This document shows, piece after piece, positions 7,413-13,143 of a DNA stretch of 13,143 nt (the first letter of the stretch is position 1; every line of letters starts with the position of its first letter). Both the position numbers and the translations under genes were made by a program. The stretch is from Lachnospiraceae bacterium EP-SM-12S-S03 (GTDB lineage Bacteria > Bacillota > Clostridia > Lachnospirales > Lachnospiraceae), in NCBI GenBank assembly GCA_020540725.1, contig JAJBSL010000044.1:1-13143 (forward strand), in the 5' to 3' direction. The notes beneath the pieces were generated by a model, which was not told the DNA's origin, made no database searches, and saw nothing but the letters and a program-made list of their open reading frames with translations.

Positions 7413-8747
7413 ATGACAGAAGAAGAGAAAGTTTTGCATATGCTGGAAGAACGGCAATATAAGGACTTAAAGGCAGAGTTTGAGAACTGGCATCCTGTTG
7501 ATATTGCAAACCTTCTCGAAGAATTTAATGAAAGACAACGGATTTTAGTTTTCCGTCTTCTTGCGAAGGAAGAGGCTGCAGAGACATTTACCTATATGAG
7601 CAGTGAAATGCAGGAAGACCTGGTGAATCAGCTCACCGATGCCGAGATTGAAGAAGTCATGGAAGAAATGTATCTGGATGATATTGCGGATGTTTTGGAA
7701 GAGATGCCCGCAAATCTTGTAGATAAGCTCCTTCAATCAACTGATGAAGAGACGCGTCTGCAGATCAACATGCTGCTGCAGTATCCGGAAGACAGTGCCG
7801 GAAGCATTATGAACGTGGAGTATATTGCTCTGCGTAAAGAAATGACGGTGGCAGATGCAATCTTGAAGATTCGACAGGTTGGTATCAATCGGGAAACGAT
7901 TTATACATGCTATGTAACTGAGAAGAGAAAGCTTATTGGTGTTGTCGATGTCAAAGATCTTTTGACAACGGGTGAGAATCGTCTGATTGAAGAGATTATG
8001 GAGACGAATATGGTGTATGTCTATACACATGATGACCAGGAGGATGTTGTTTCTACCATCAATAAATACAATTTGATTGCAATTCCGGTTGTAGACTATG
8101 AGATGTGTATGGTGGGAATTGTAACGGTTGATGACGCCATGTCCGTACTGCAGGAAGAGACGACAGAAGATATCGCAATGATGGCAGGTATCTCTCCGAG
8201 TGAAGATTCATATTTCGAGACTTCTGTATGGCAGCATGCAAAAAGCCGTTTCCCATGGCTTCTGTTCCTGATGCTATCCGCAACGATCACCGGGCTTTTG
8301 CTTGGGCACTATGAGGATGCGCTGGCGGCGATGCCGCTTCTGAACACGTTTGTTCCGATGCTGACGGGAACGGGTGGAAATTGTGGTTCCCAAAGTTCGA
8401 CTCTGATTATTCGTGGTCTTGCCGTGGACGAGATTGAATTCAACGATATTTTCAAGGCGGTATTTAAGGAAATCCGGGTTGCGATTGTAGTGGGATTTAT
8501 GTTGGCGGTTGTTAATGGAATACGTGTGGTCATCATGTATCATGATCTTTTGTTGGCATTTGCTCTCGGACTTACTTTAATGTGTACTGTTATGCTTGCA
8601 AAAACTATCGGTTGTATGTTGCCGTTGATTGCGAAGAAATGCGGTCTTGATCCGGCAATCATGGCAGCGCCGCTTATCACAACTTTGGTAGATACGGGGA
8701 CCATTTTCGTGTATTTTACCATTGTAACAAGAATTTTTGGAATTTAA
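7413..8747 (+). CDS. mgtE: Magnesium transporter MgtE
   Basis: 444 residues. In order: a helical MgtE_N domain (about 1-125) rich in acidic residues; two CBS domains (about 130-250) from PEDSAGSIM onward, which close the channel when Mg2+ is high; a plug helix; and a membrane domain (about 270-444) with roughly five helices. The membrane domain keeps the PMLTGTGGNCGSQSS signature (around residue 320) and TTLVDTGTIFVYF with Asp427, the position of the Mg2+-selecting pore aspartate. The start is ATG 7413, seven bases after GGGGAGG (7399-7405); a TTG at 7395 is in frame but comes before this site. It has its own promoter and a strong terminator, so it is a single-gene unit inserted between tmcAL and pta. 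Regulation is presumably by the protein's own Mg2+ gating. Confidence 0.96.
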   Translation: MTEEEKVLHMLEERQYKDLKAEFENWHPVDIANLLEEFNERQRILVFRLLAKEEAAETFTYMSSEMQEDLVNQLTDAEIEEVMEEMYLDDIADVLEEMPANLVDKLLQSTDEETRLQINMLLQYPEDSAGSIMNVEYIALRKEMTVADAILKIRQVGINRETIYTCYVTEKRKLIGVVDVKDLLTTGENRLIEEIMETNMVYVYTHDDQEDVVSTINKYNLIAIPVVDYEMCMVGIVTVDDAMSVLQEETTEDIAMMAGISPSEDSYFETSVWQHAKSRFPWLLFLMLSATITGLLLGHYEDALAAMPLLNTFVPMLTGTGGNCGSQSSTLIIRGLAVDEIEFNDIFKAVFKEIRVAIVVGFMLAVVNGIRVVIMYHDLLLAFALGLTLMCTVMLAKTIGCMLPLIAKKCGLDPAIMAAPLITTLVDTGTIFVYFTIVTRIFGI

Positions 8748-8765
8748 GATTGAAAGACGGGAAAG

Positions 8766-8817
8766 ATTCAGAGGGTCTGTGCACATTTTTTGCAGAAGGC
8801 TCTCTGAATTGTTTTTT
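8766..8817 (+). terminator. Intrinsic terminator of mgtE
   Basis: ATTCAGAG (8766-8773) pairs with CTCTGAAT (8802-8809). Weaker inner pairing includes TGCA with TGCA around a CATTTTT-type loop. The stem is followed by G and six Ts (8812-8817). It lies 18 nt after the mgtE stop and upstream of the pta promoter. Confidence 0.85.
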
Positions 8818-8836
8818 AAAATGCACACGAAACTCC

Positions 8837-8865
8837 TTGTATACAAAACACCTTTGCGTTATAAT
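8837..8865 (+). promoter_or_regulatory. Promoter of pta-ackA
   Basis: A perfect TATAAT (8860-8865) is 17 nt from TTGTAT (8837-8842). The leader would be about 30 nt, ending with the AAAGGGG ribosome site (8888-8894). Confidence 0.7.
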
Positions 8866-8902
8866 AGAACTATATGAGAACAAATGAAAGGGGTCTTAAA
8901 TC

Positions 8903-9898
8903 ATGGGATTTATTGACGTAATCAAAGCAAAAGCAAAAGCTGACAAGAAGACAATCGTACTTCCTGAGACAGAAGATATCAGAACATACGAAGCGGCAGA
9001 AGCGGTGTTGAGAGATGGAACAGCGAACCTGATCTTAGTCGGAAGCAAAGAAGAGATTGAAAAGAACAAAGCGGGATTTGATATCAGCGGTGCAACAATC
9101 GTTGATCCGGCAACAGATGAGAGAACATCTGCATACATTGCAAAATTAGTGGAATTAAGACAGAAAAAGGGTATGACAGAAGAACAGGCAAGAGAACTTC
9201 TTTTGAACAACTACTTATATTACGGTGTTATGATGGTAAAAATGGGTGATGCAGACGGTATGGTATCCGGAGCTTGTCATTCTACAGCAGACACATTAAG
9301 ACCATGCCTTCAGATTCTGAAGACAAAACCGGGAACAAAATTAGTATCCGCATTTTTTGTGATGGTAGTTCCGGACTGTGATATGGGTGCAAACGGAACA
9401 TTCATTTTCGGTGATTCCGGACTTGAACAGAATCCGGATCCGGAGAAACTTGCTGCAATTGCTGTTTCTTCCGCAGAATCCTTCAAACTTTTAGTTGGAG
9501 AAGAACCGAAGGTTGCAATGCTCTCTCACTCTACAAAAGGAAGTGCAAAGCACCCGGATGTAGATAAAGTTGTTGAGGCAACACGTATTGCAAAAGAAAC
9601 ACACCCTGAGATCTTACTGGATGGAGAATTGCAGTTAGACGCTGCAATCGTTCCGGAAATCGGAGCATCCAAAGCTCCTGGAAGTAACGTAGCAGGACAG
9701 GCTAACGTATTAATCTTCCCTGACCTTGATGCAGGAAATATCGGATACAAGCTTGCACAGAGACTTGCAAAAGCAGAAGCTTACGGACCGCTTACACAGG
9801 GAATCGCAAAGCCGGTCAACGACTTGTCACGCGGATGCAGCGCGGCAGATATCGAAGGCGTAGTTGCAATTACAGCAGTACAGGCTCAGGCAGAATAA
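8903..9898 (+). CDS. pta: Phosphate acetyltransferase
   Basis: 331 residues, the short single-domain class of Pta. It converts acetyl-CoA and phosphate to acetyl phosphate and CoA, the first half of fermentative acetate and ATP production in the cytoplasm. PTA_PTB family landmarks: IVLPETEDIR near the N-terminus, GDADGMVSGACHSTADTLRP, DCDMGANGTFIFGDSG, MLSHSTKGSAKHPDVDKV, LDGELQLDAAIVPEIGASK and the C-terminal NVLIFPDLDAGNIGYKLAQR stretch. ATG 8903 follows AAAGGGG by eight bases. ackA starts 60 nt downstream with no terminator of usual form between, so the two are probably co-transcribed. Confidence 0.97.
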   Translation: MGFIDVIKAKAKADKKTIVLPETEDIRTYEAAEAVLRDGTANLILVGSKEEIEKNKAGFDISGATIVDPATDERTSAYIAKLVELRQKKGMTEEQARELLLNNYLYYGVMMVKMGDADGMVSGACHSTADTLRPCLQILKTKPGTKLVSAFFVMVVPDCDMGANGTFIFGDSGLEQNPDPEKLAAIAVSSAESFKLLVGEEPKVAMLSHSTKGSAKHPDVDKVVEATRIAKETHPEILLDGELQLDAAIVPEIGASKAPGSNVAGQANVLIFPDLDAGNIGYKLAQRLAKAEAYGPLTQGIAKPVNDLSRGCSAADIEGVVAITAVQAQAE

Positions 9899-9905
9899 TC
9901 AGAGA

Positions 9906-9926
9906 ATAATCATAAGGAATGATTAT
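9906..9926 (+). repeat. AT-rich hairpin between pta and ackA
   Basis: ATAATCAT (9906-9913) and ATGATTAT (9919-9926) form a perfect 8-bp stem with an AAGGA loop. No T-tract follows, so it is not a standard terminator. It may be an mRNA processing or stability element that sets pta and ackA levels separately. Confidence 0.45.
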
Positions 9927-9958
9927 ATAAATGACACATAACCATGGAGGAAGAGAAA

Positions 9959-11149
9959 ATGAATGTATTAGTAATTAACTGTGGAAGTTCATCATTGAAA
10001 TTTCAGTTGATCAATTCTGACACAGAAGGAGTTCTTGCAAAAGGTCTTTGCGAGAGAATCGGAATTGATGGAAGACTTACTTACCAGCCGGAAGGTGGAG
10101 AGAAAAAGACAGAGGAACTTGCAATGCCTACACATACAGAGGCAATTCAGTTTGTGATCAATGCACTTACAGATGCAGAAAGAGGAGTAGTAAAAGATCT
10201 TTCTGAAATCGGTGCTGTTGGACATCGTGTGGTACATGGTGGAGAGAAATTTGCAAACTCTGTTGTAATCACAGATGAAGTGAAGAAAGCAATCGAAGAG
10301 TGTAACGATCTTGCACCACTTCACAACCCGGCAAACTTAATCGGAATCAATGCATGCCAGGAATTAATGCCGGAAACACCGATGGTTGCAGTATTTGATA
10401 CAGCTTTCCATCAGACAATGCCTGAGAAAGCTTACATGTATGGACTTCCATATGAATACTATGAGAAATATGCTGTAAGACGTTACGGTTTCCACGGAAC
10501 AAGCCACAGCTTTGTATCTAAGAGAGCATCTGAAATTCTTGGAAAATCTTATGAAGATATGAAGACGATCGTTTGCCACTTAGGTAATGGTGCAAGTATC
10601 AGTGCTGTGTTAAACGGAGAATGTGTAGATACTTCTATGGGTCTTACACCACTGGAAGGTCTTGTGATGGGAACACGTTCCGGAGATATCGATCCGGCTA
10701 TCTTAGAATTCATCGCTAAGAAAGAAGGATTAAATATTACAGAACTTATGAATATGCTGAATAAGAAATCGGGAGTATACGGACTTTCTAACAATCTTTC
10801 TTCTGACTTCAGAGATCTTGAAACTGCAGCAGATGAAGGAAACAAACAGGCTCAGGTTGCTCTTGATGTATTCTGCTACCGTGTGGCAAAATATGTAGGA
10901 TCTTACGTAGCTGCAATGAATGGTGTTGATACAATCGTGTTCACAGCAGGTATTGGAGAAAACGCAGGACTTGTTCGTACAAAAGTATGTGAATACTTAG
11001 GATACCTTGGAATTACATTAGATCAGGAAGCAAATGGAAAACGTGGTGAAGAGATTGCGATTTCTACTCCGGATTCTAAAGTAACTGTAATGGTAATCCC
11101 AACAAACGAAGAGTTGGCAATTGCTCGTGAAACAGTAGCATTAGTATAA
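9959..11149 (+). CDS. ackA: Acetate kinase
   Basis: 396 residues, the family's usual length. It transfers phosphate from acetyl phosphate to ADP, making acetate and ATP, the energy-yielding partner of Pta. Landmarks in order: [15 protein letters not shown] at the N-terminus (Asn7), [66 protein letters not shown] and [16 protein letters not shown] 9959 is chosen because GGAGG (9946-9950) sits eight bases upstream and the protein then begins like other AckA proteins; an ATG at 9944 would add five residues and swallow that site. It follows pta by 60 nt across a small hairpin. No terminator was recognised between its stop and the next promoter, so read-through into yceD is possible. Confidence 0.97.
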   Translation: MNVLVINCGSSSLKFQLINSDTEGVLAKGLCERIGIDGRLTYQPEGGEKKTEELAMPTHTEAIQFVINALTDAERGVVKDLSEIGAVGHRVVHGGEKFANSVVITDEVKKAIEECNDLAPLHNPANLIGINACQELMPETPMVAVFDTAFHQTMPEKAYMYGLPYEYYEKYAVRRYGFHGTSHSFVSKRASEILGKSYEDMKTIVCHLGNGASISAVLNGECVDTSMGLTPLEGLVMGTRSGDIDPAILEFIAKKEGLNITELMNMLNKKSGVYGLSNNLSSDFRDLETAADEGNKQAQVALDVFCYRVAKYVGSYVAAMNGVDTIVFTAGIGENAGLVRTKVCEYLGYLGITLDQEANGKRGEEIAISTPDSKVTVMVIPTNEELAIARETVALV

Positions 11150-11165
11150 ATTTTGTAATTATTGG

Positions 11166-11193
11166 TTGACAAATCCATTTTACATGATATAAT
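11166..11193 (+). promoter_or_regulatory. Strong promoter of yceD-rpmF
   Basis: Perfect TTGACA (11166-11171) and perfect TATAAT (11188-11193) with a 16-nt spacer. It lies just after the ackA stop. Transcription would start around 11200, giving a leader of about 20 nt. The consensus match fits a ribosomal-protein operon. Confidence 0.85.
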
Positions 11194-11220
11194 AGTTTAG
11201 GTATGAATAGGAGTAACAAT

Positions 11221-11748
11221 ATGTTAATCAACCTATCAGATGTCTTATCCGAACAACATAAGACGATTATAAAGGACTGCATGCCGGATATGGATGAATT
11301 CCATTGTGAGTTTGGCAGTTTCCCAATTTCTGAGAAGAAGGGTGCCCACATTGTTGTAGAACATGTAAAAGGGAGAGAACTTATGATCAGAGGGACGGCA
11401 GATATTACGATTACAATTCCGTGCGACAGATGCTTAAAGGATGTGCCGACACGATTTGAGTTGGATTTCGTAAAGAATGTCGATTTAGATGAATCAGATG
11501 AAGCAAGGGTAGACGAATTAGATGAAAAAAATTATATTGACGGATATCATTTAGACGTAGACAAATTACTCTATAATGAGATTTTGATAGGATGGCCGAC
11601 AAAAGTTCTATGTAGCGATGACTGTAAAGGCATTTGCAGTGTGTGTGGTCAAAACCTAAATGAGGGAACTTGTGACTGTGAAGATACGAGTCTTGACCCC
11701 AGAATGTCAGTTATCCGCGATGTGTTTAAGAATTTTAAGGAGGTGTAA
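11221..11748 (+). CDS. YceD/DUF177 family protein (23S rRNA accumulation factor)
   Basis: 175 residues. DUF177 proteins are encoded next to rpmF across bacteria and are required for normal 23S rRNA accumulation in E. coli (YceD) and plants; the exact mechanism is not settled. Visible features are the central CDRC pair (Cys68, Cys71) after the TADITITIP strand, an acidic linker (about 88-103), and a C-terminal cysteine cluster (Cys131, 135, 139, 142, 151, 153) of the pattern CSDDCKGICSVCG that may bind zinc, then the conserved LDPRMSVIRD. ATG 11221 is preferred: TAGGAG (11208-11213) is 7 nt upstream, whereas ATG 11203 would leave almost no leader after the promoter. rpmF follows 3 nt after the stop. 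Confidence 0.9.
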   Translation: MLINLSDVLSEQHKTIIKDCMPDMDEFHCEFGSFPISEKKGAHIVVEHVKGRELMIRGTADITITIPCDRCLKDVPTRFELDFVKNVDLDESDEARVDELDEKNYIDGYHLDVDKLLYNEILIGWPTKVLCSDDCKGICSVCGQNLNEGTCDCEDTSLDPRMSVIRDVFKNFKEV

Positions 11749-11751
11749 CCC

Positions 11752-11931
11752 ATGTCAATTTGTCCAAAGAATAAATCTTCCAAGGCAAGAAGAGACAAGA
11801 GAAGAGCAAACTGGAAAATGAGCGCTCCTAACCTTGTAAAATGCAGCAAGTGCGGCGAATTAATGATGCCTCACAGAGTGTGCAAAGCTTGTGGAAGCTA
11901 CAACAAAAAAGAAATCGTTTCTGTTGACTAA
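11752..11931 (+). CDS. rpmF: 50S ribosomal protein L32 (bL32)
   Basis: 59 residues, normal for bL32, a small zinc-ribbon protein of the large ribosomal subunit. The basic N-terminal part has KSSKARRDKRRANWKM, diagnostic of L32. The zinc ribbon is complete: Cys31-x2-Cys34 and Cys44-x2-Cys47, i.e. the zinc-binding rather than the zinc-independent paralog. The second residues SIC differ slightly from the common SVP start. AAGGAGGTG (11737-11745) overlaps the yceD stop and stands 6 nt before the ATG, so translation is probably coupled to yceD. A strong terminator follows 28 nt later. Confidence 0.97.
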   Translation: MSICPKNKSSKARRDKRRANWKMSAPNLVKCSKCGELMMPHRVCKACGSYNKKEIVSVD

Positions 11932-11959
11932 TGAAACGAAGCATTAAAAAAATGCCGTA

Positions 11960-11992
11960 AAAAAGGAGTTTTCTTAGGAAAGCTCCTTTTTA
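11960..11992 (+). terminator. Intrinsic terminator of yceD-rpmF
   Basis: A 14-bp stem with one T/G wobble: AAAAAGGAGTTTTC (11960-11973) with GAAAGCTCCTTTTT (11978-11991), loop TTAG. The A/T ends act as the T-tract. It marks the end of the conserved gene block. Confidence 0.93.
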
Positions 11993-12082
11993 TTTGCAAA
12001 AAAAATATGATGTATATAATCCATTGTTGTTGATGTTCTCCTTTTCTCTTTGTTTTCATTTTGACCAACAAAAACAAGGGTA

Positions 12083-12335
12083 ATGGTTTTGGATAATGCT
12101 CGCAATGGATTTTTTTATGAAACTCAAAACTTGACGGCTACCATATTGGCGCTACATCGTTCCGGGGAGTCTTTTTATTATGTAACAAACAAAAAGATGA
12201 AATTGGATACAAAAAATTAGACAAAGAATTGAAGAATTTCTTCATAGGCATAAGATTACATATACGGGAGAAGAACTAAATATGCTATTTAAAGGCTCTA
12301 AAATTCTAGAATATTTGGTAAGAGAGATCCCGTAG
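12083..12335 (+). pseudogene. Frame-disrupted remnant of an unrecognised gene
   Basis: Two open stretches lie end to end in different frames. The first (12083-12220, 45 codons) reads MVLDNARNGFFYETQ..., through HRSGESFYYVTNKK, to a TAG. The second (12201-12335, 44 codons) has no start codon and reads ...IRQRIEEFLHRHK, TYTGEELNMLFKG, KILEYLVREIP, then TAG. Both have balanced, protein-like composition, and they overlap where one indel near 12200 would join them into about 85 residues. There is no good ribosome site before 12083. A weak TTGCAA/TATAAT pair (11994-12020, 15-nt spacer) could once have been a promoter. The family was not recognised. It could be a fragment of a larger lost accessory gene, or chance open frames in AT-rich DNA. 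Confidence 0.35.
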
Positions 12336-12351
12336 TGAGGTCTCTCTTACC
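12317..12351. repeat. 11-bp inverted repeat (hairpin)
   Basis: GGTAAGAGAGA (12317-12327) and TCTCTCTTACC (12341-12351) are perfect inverted arms around a 13-nt loop. The TAG of the remnant at 12333 lies in the loop. No T-tract follows rightward. It is downstream of the leftward membrane-protein gene and could serve as its 3' end, or be the end of a small mobile element. Confidence 0.55.
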
Positions 12352-12408
12352 AGTTAAGTTGGAAGTATTAGTTAACCTATGATGTCAGATTCAATATTCA
12401 TTTAATGG

Positions 12409-12720
12409 TTATTTCTTTTTTATAATAGAAGTTAATACTATAACCAATAATATTAAATGAATTAAAAATACTATGTCAGTTTGCAAAGAAAGATTCTTTA
12501 CATCTATTAAATTGTCTCTTAATACCCCTTGATAAAAGATTTGACTTCCTACTGCGATCATGCTAATTATACAAGAAAGTAAAGCAAATCCTTTATATTT
12601 ATATTCGGTTTTATGCTTTTTTAAAAATAGAACATAAATTAAATTAACAAGTAGAAGAGAATAAATGGGAACTAACGTATAAATACTATATACAGATAAT
12701 TCTTGCGTAATATATGTCAT
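12409..12720 (-). CDS. Small three-helix membrane protein, unknown function
   Basis: 103 residues with three predicted membrane segments (about 13-33, 44-64 and 82-100), separated by a basic loop (KKHKTEYKYKG) and a short polar loop (RDNLIDVKN), ending in IIKKK. ATG 12720 is preferred, since AGGTGA (12725-12730) lies just before it; ATG 12744 further upstream has no such site and lies inside the preceding small gene. It starts 14 nt after the stop of the disrupted small-peptide gene, so the two look like one leftward operon. Its size and topology resemble many bacteriocin or toxin immunity proteins, but no family was recognised and this is inference. It is more AT-rich than the core genes to the left, suggesting transfer. 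Confidence 0.65.
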   Translation of the reverse strand: MTYITQELSVYSIYTLVPIYSLLLVNLIYVLFLKKHKTEYKYKGFALLSCIISMIAVGSQIFYQGVLRDNLIDVKNLSLQTDIVFLIHLILLVIVLTSIIKKK

Positions 12721-12734
12721 CAAATCACCTACTT

Positions 12735-12929
12735 TTAATTGCATTTAGCTGCTACGAAACCCCGGTATCCTTTGTCAGGAGTTGCTGGCTCAATATTCCA
12801 TGGAGTTTTGAATCCTTTTGCGTAATCGGCGTGGCATATGAACTAATATATACCCCCTTATTGATAGCGGCGTTAATAAAATCGCTACCATTATTTAGAT
12901 TTACATACTGCAAATAGTTTATTCTTCAT
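12735..12929 (-). pseudogene. Frame-disrupted small-peptide gene (bacteriocin/toxin-like layout)
   Basis: ATG 12929 follows AAAGGAG (12939-12945) at 9 nt. In that frame it reads MKNKLFAVCKSK then stops, and the same frame resumes as ADYAKGFKTPWNIEP, ATPDKGYRGFVAAKCN and TAA (12735-12737). Between them a +1-shifted frame is open and protein-like: NNGSDFINAAINKGVYISSYATP. Start and final stop are in phase over 65 codons, so two compensating indels, near 12890 and 12830, would restore a peptide of about 64 residues. It was not recognised. The good ribosome site, short length and following membrane protein suggest a former secreted peptide or toxin with its immunity gene. Alternatives are programmed shifts or sequence errors. 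Confidence 0.45.
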
Positions 12930-13061
12930 AAGAATACACTCCTTTCAAATAGTATAATAGGTTACAAGATGTGATGTGATACAATAGATGTTATATATAT
13001 AGAATTATATATAAAAATGCTACTAACGTCAATAAATAGTGCGATTGATTGCGGAAAATAC
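12930..13061. other. AT-rich intergenic stretch with short repeats
   Basis: No gene is visible. It holds TATACT (minus strand, 12951-12956) close before the small-peptide gene, a tandem GATGTGATGTGAT (12968-12980), and an AT palindrome TTATATATA/TATATATAA (12991-12999 and 13006-13014). None forms a convincing promoter with -35 and spacing or a terminator. Confidence 0.5.
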
Positions 13062-13143
13062 TGTGATGCAAATTCCGTCTCATCTGACCACGCATTCCGC
13101 TAAGAGCTGATCAGTCTTTCCGGATGTAACTGAACGCGTTTCC
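13062..13143. mobile_element. Probable IS21-family element end (multiple terminal repeats), cut by window edge
   Basis: From TGTGATGCAAATTCCG onward, TTCC(G) recurs at 13073, 13095, 13118 and 13140, a period of 22-23 nt. Each interval also carries a CTGA core followed by C/A-rich bases (CTGACCACG, CTGATCAGT, CTGAACGCG). Such degenerate ~20-nt serial repeats behind a TG-starting terminus are characteristic of IS21-family ends, where the IstA transposase binds. GC content rises sharply at this point. No istA/istB coding sequence is within the window, so the assignment rests on the repeat pattern alone, and the exact first base is uncertain. Confidence 0.6.

Noticed and set aside
7284..7457. N-terminal extension of tmcAL to an upstream ATG at 7457
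   Set aside because: It crosses the tmcAL promoter and ribosome site and the mgtE start region; TmcAL proteins begin at MKIVGLITEYNP, with AGGAGG directly before ATG 7283.
12714..12917. Rightward 67-codon open frame with hydrophobic residues
   Set aside because: It has no ribosome site and lies antisense to the leftward peptide gene, which has a strong site; most likely a complementary-strand shadow.
13062..13143. CRISPR-like array from regularly spaced TTCCG
   Set aside because: The repeated part is only about 5-9 degenerate bases, with a 22-23 nt period and no conserved 25-36 nt repeat; IS-end repeats explain it better.
1..13143. tRNA or rRNA genes
   Set aside because: I saw no GGTTCGAATCC-type T-arm with cloverleaf pairing and no rRNA core sequence, though this was by eye only.

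Overview
The window looks like chromosome of a low-to-mid GC Gram-positive anaerobe, most likely a Lachnospiraceae (Clostridia). The grounds are the gene content and order (polA-coaE-yycJ-like-degV; tmcAL near pta-ackA-yceD-rpmF), strong AGGAGG-type ribosome binding sites, and TTGACA/TATAAT promoters. No database search was possible, so family names come from recognising motifs and lengths.

Left edge (1-69): the last bases of a group II intron (most of domain V, then domain VI) transcribed rightward. Directly after it comes a tightly packed rightward six-gene block (142-6024): an ECF-transporter S component, a DUF1893 protein translated from a TTG start that overlaps it, DNA polymerase I, dephospho-CoA kinase, a YycJ/WalJ-type metallo-beta-lactamase-fold hydrolase, and a DegV/FakB-type fatty-acid-binding protein. 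Gaps are 21 nt or less, and no internal promoter or terminator was noticed, so one transcript is likely.

Middle (6027-8817): degV converges on tmcAL, and a long inverted repeat between them includes the last codons of tmcAL. tmcAL (tRNA-Met acetate ligase, leftward) and mgtE (Mg2+ channel, rightward) diverge from back-to-back promoters. mgtE ends in a clear intrinsic terminator.

Acetate and ribosome block (8837-11992): pta and ackA form the acetyl-CoA to acetate/ATP pathway. A separate strong promoter drives yceD (DUF177) and rpmF (L32), which end at a textbook terminator. TmcAL uses acetate as substrate, so its placement beside the acetate-producing pathway is suggestive.

Right part (11992-13143): synteny breaks. 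plsX, usual after rpmF in many Firmicutes, is absent. Instead there is an AT-rich accessory stretch with decayed pieces: a two-frame remnant of an unrecognised gene, a GGTAAGAGAGA hairpin, and a leftward pair made of a frame-disrupted ~64-codon small-peptide gene and an intact three-helix membrane protein. The pair has the layout of a small toxin/bacteriocin with its immunity protein, but that is inference. From about 13062 to the edge, a series of ~22-nt degenerate repeats resembles the terminal transposase-binding repeats of an IS21-family element. The accessory stretch is therefore probably an insertion hot spot bounded by a mobile element.
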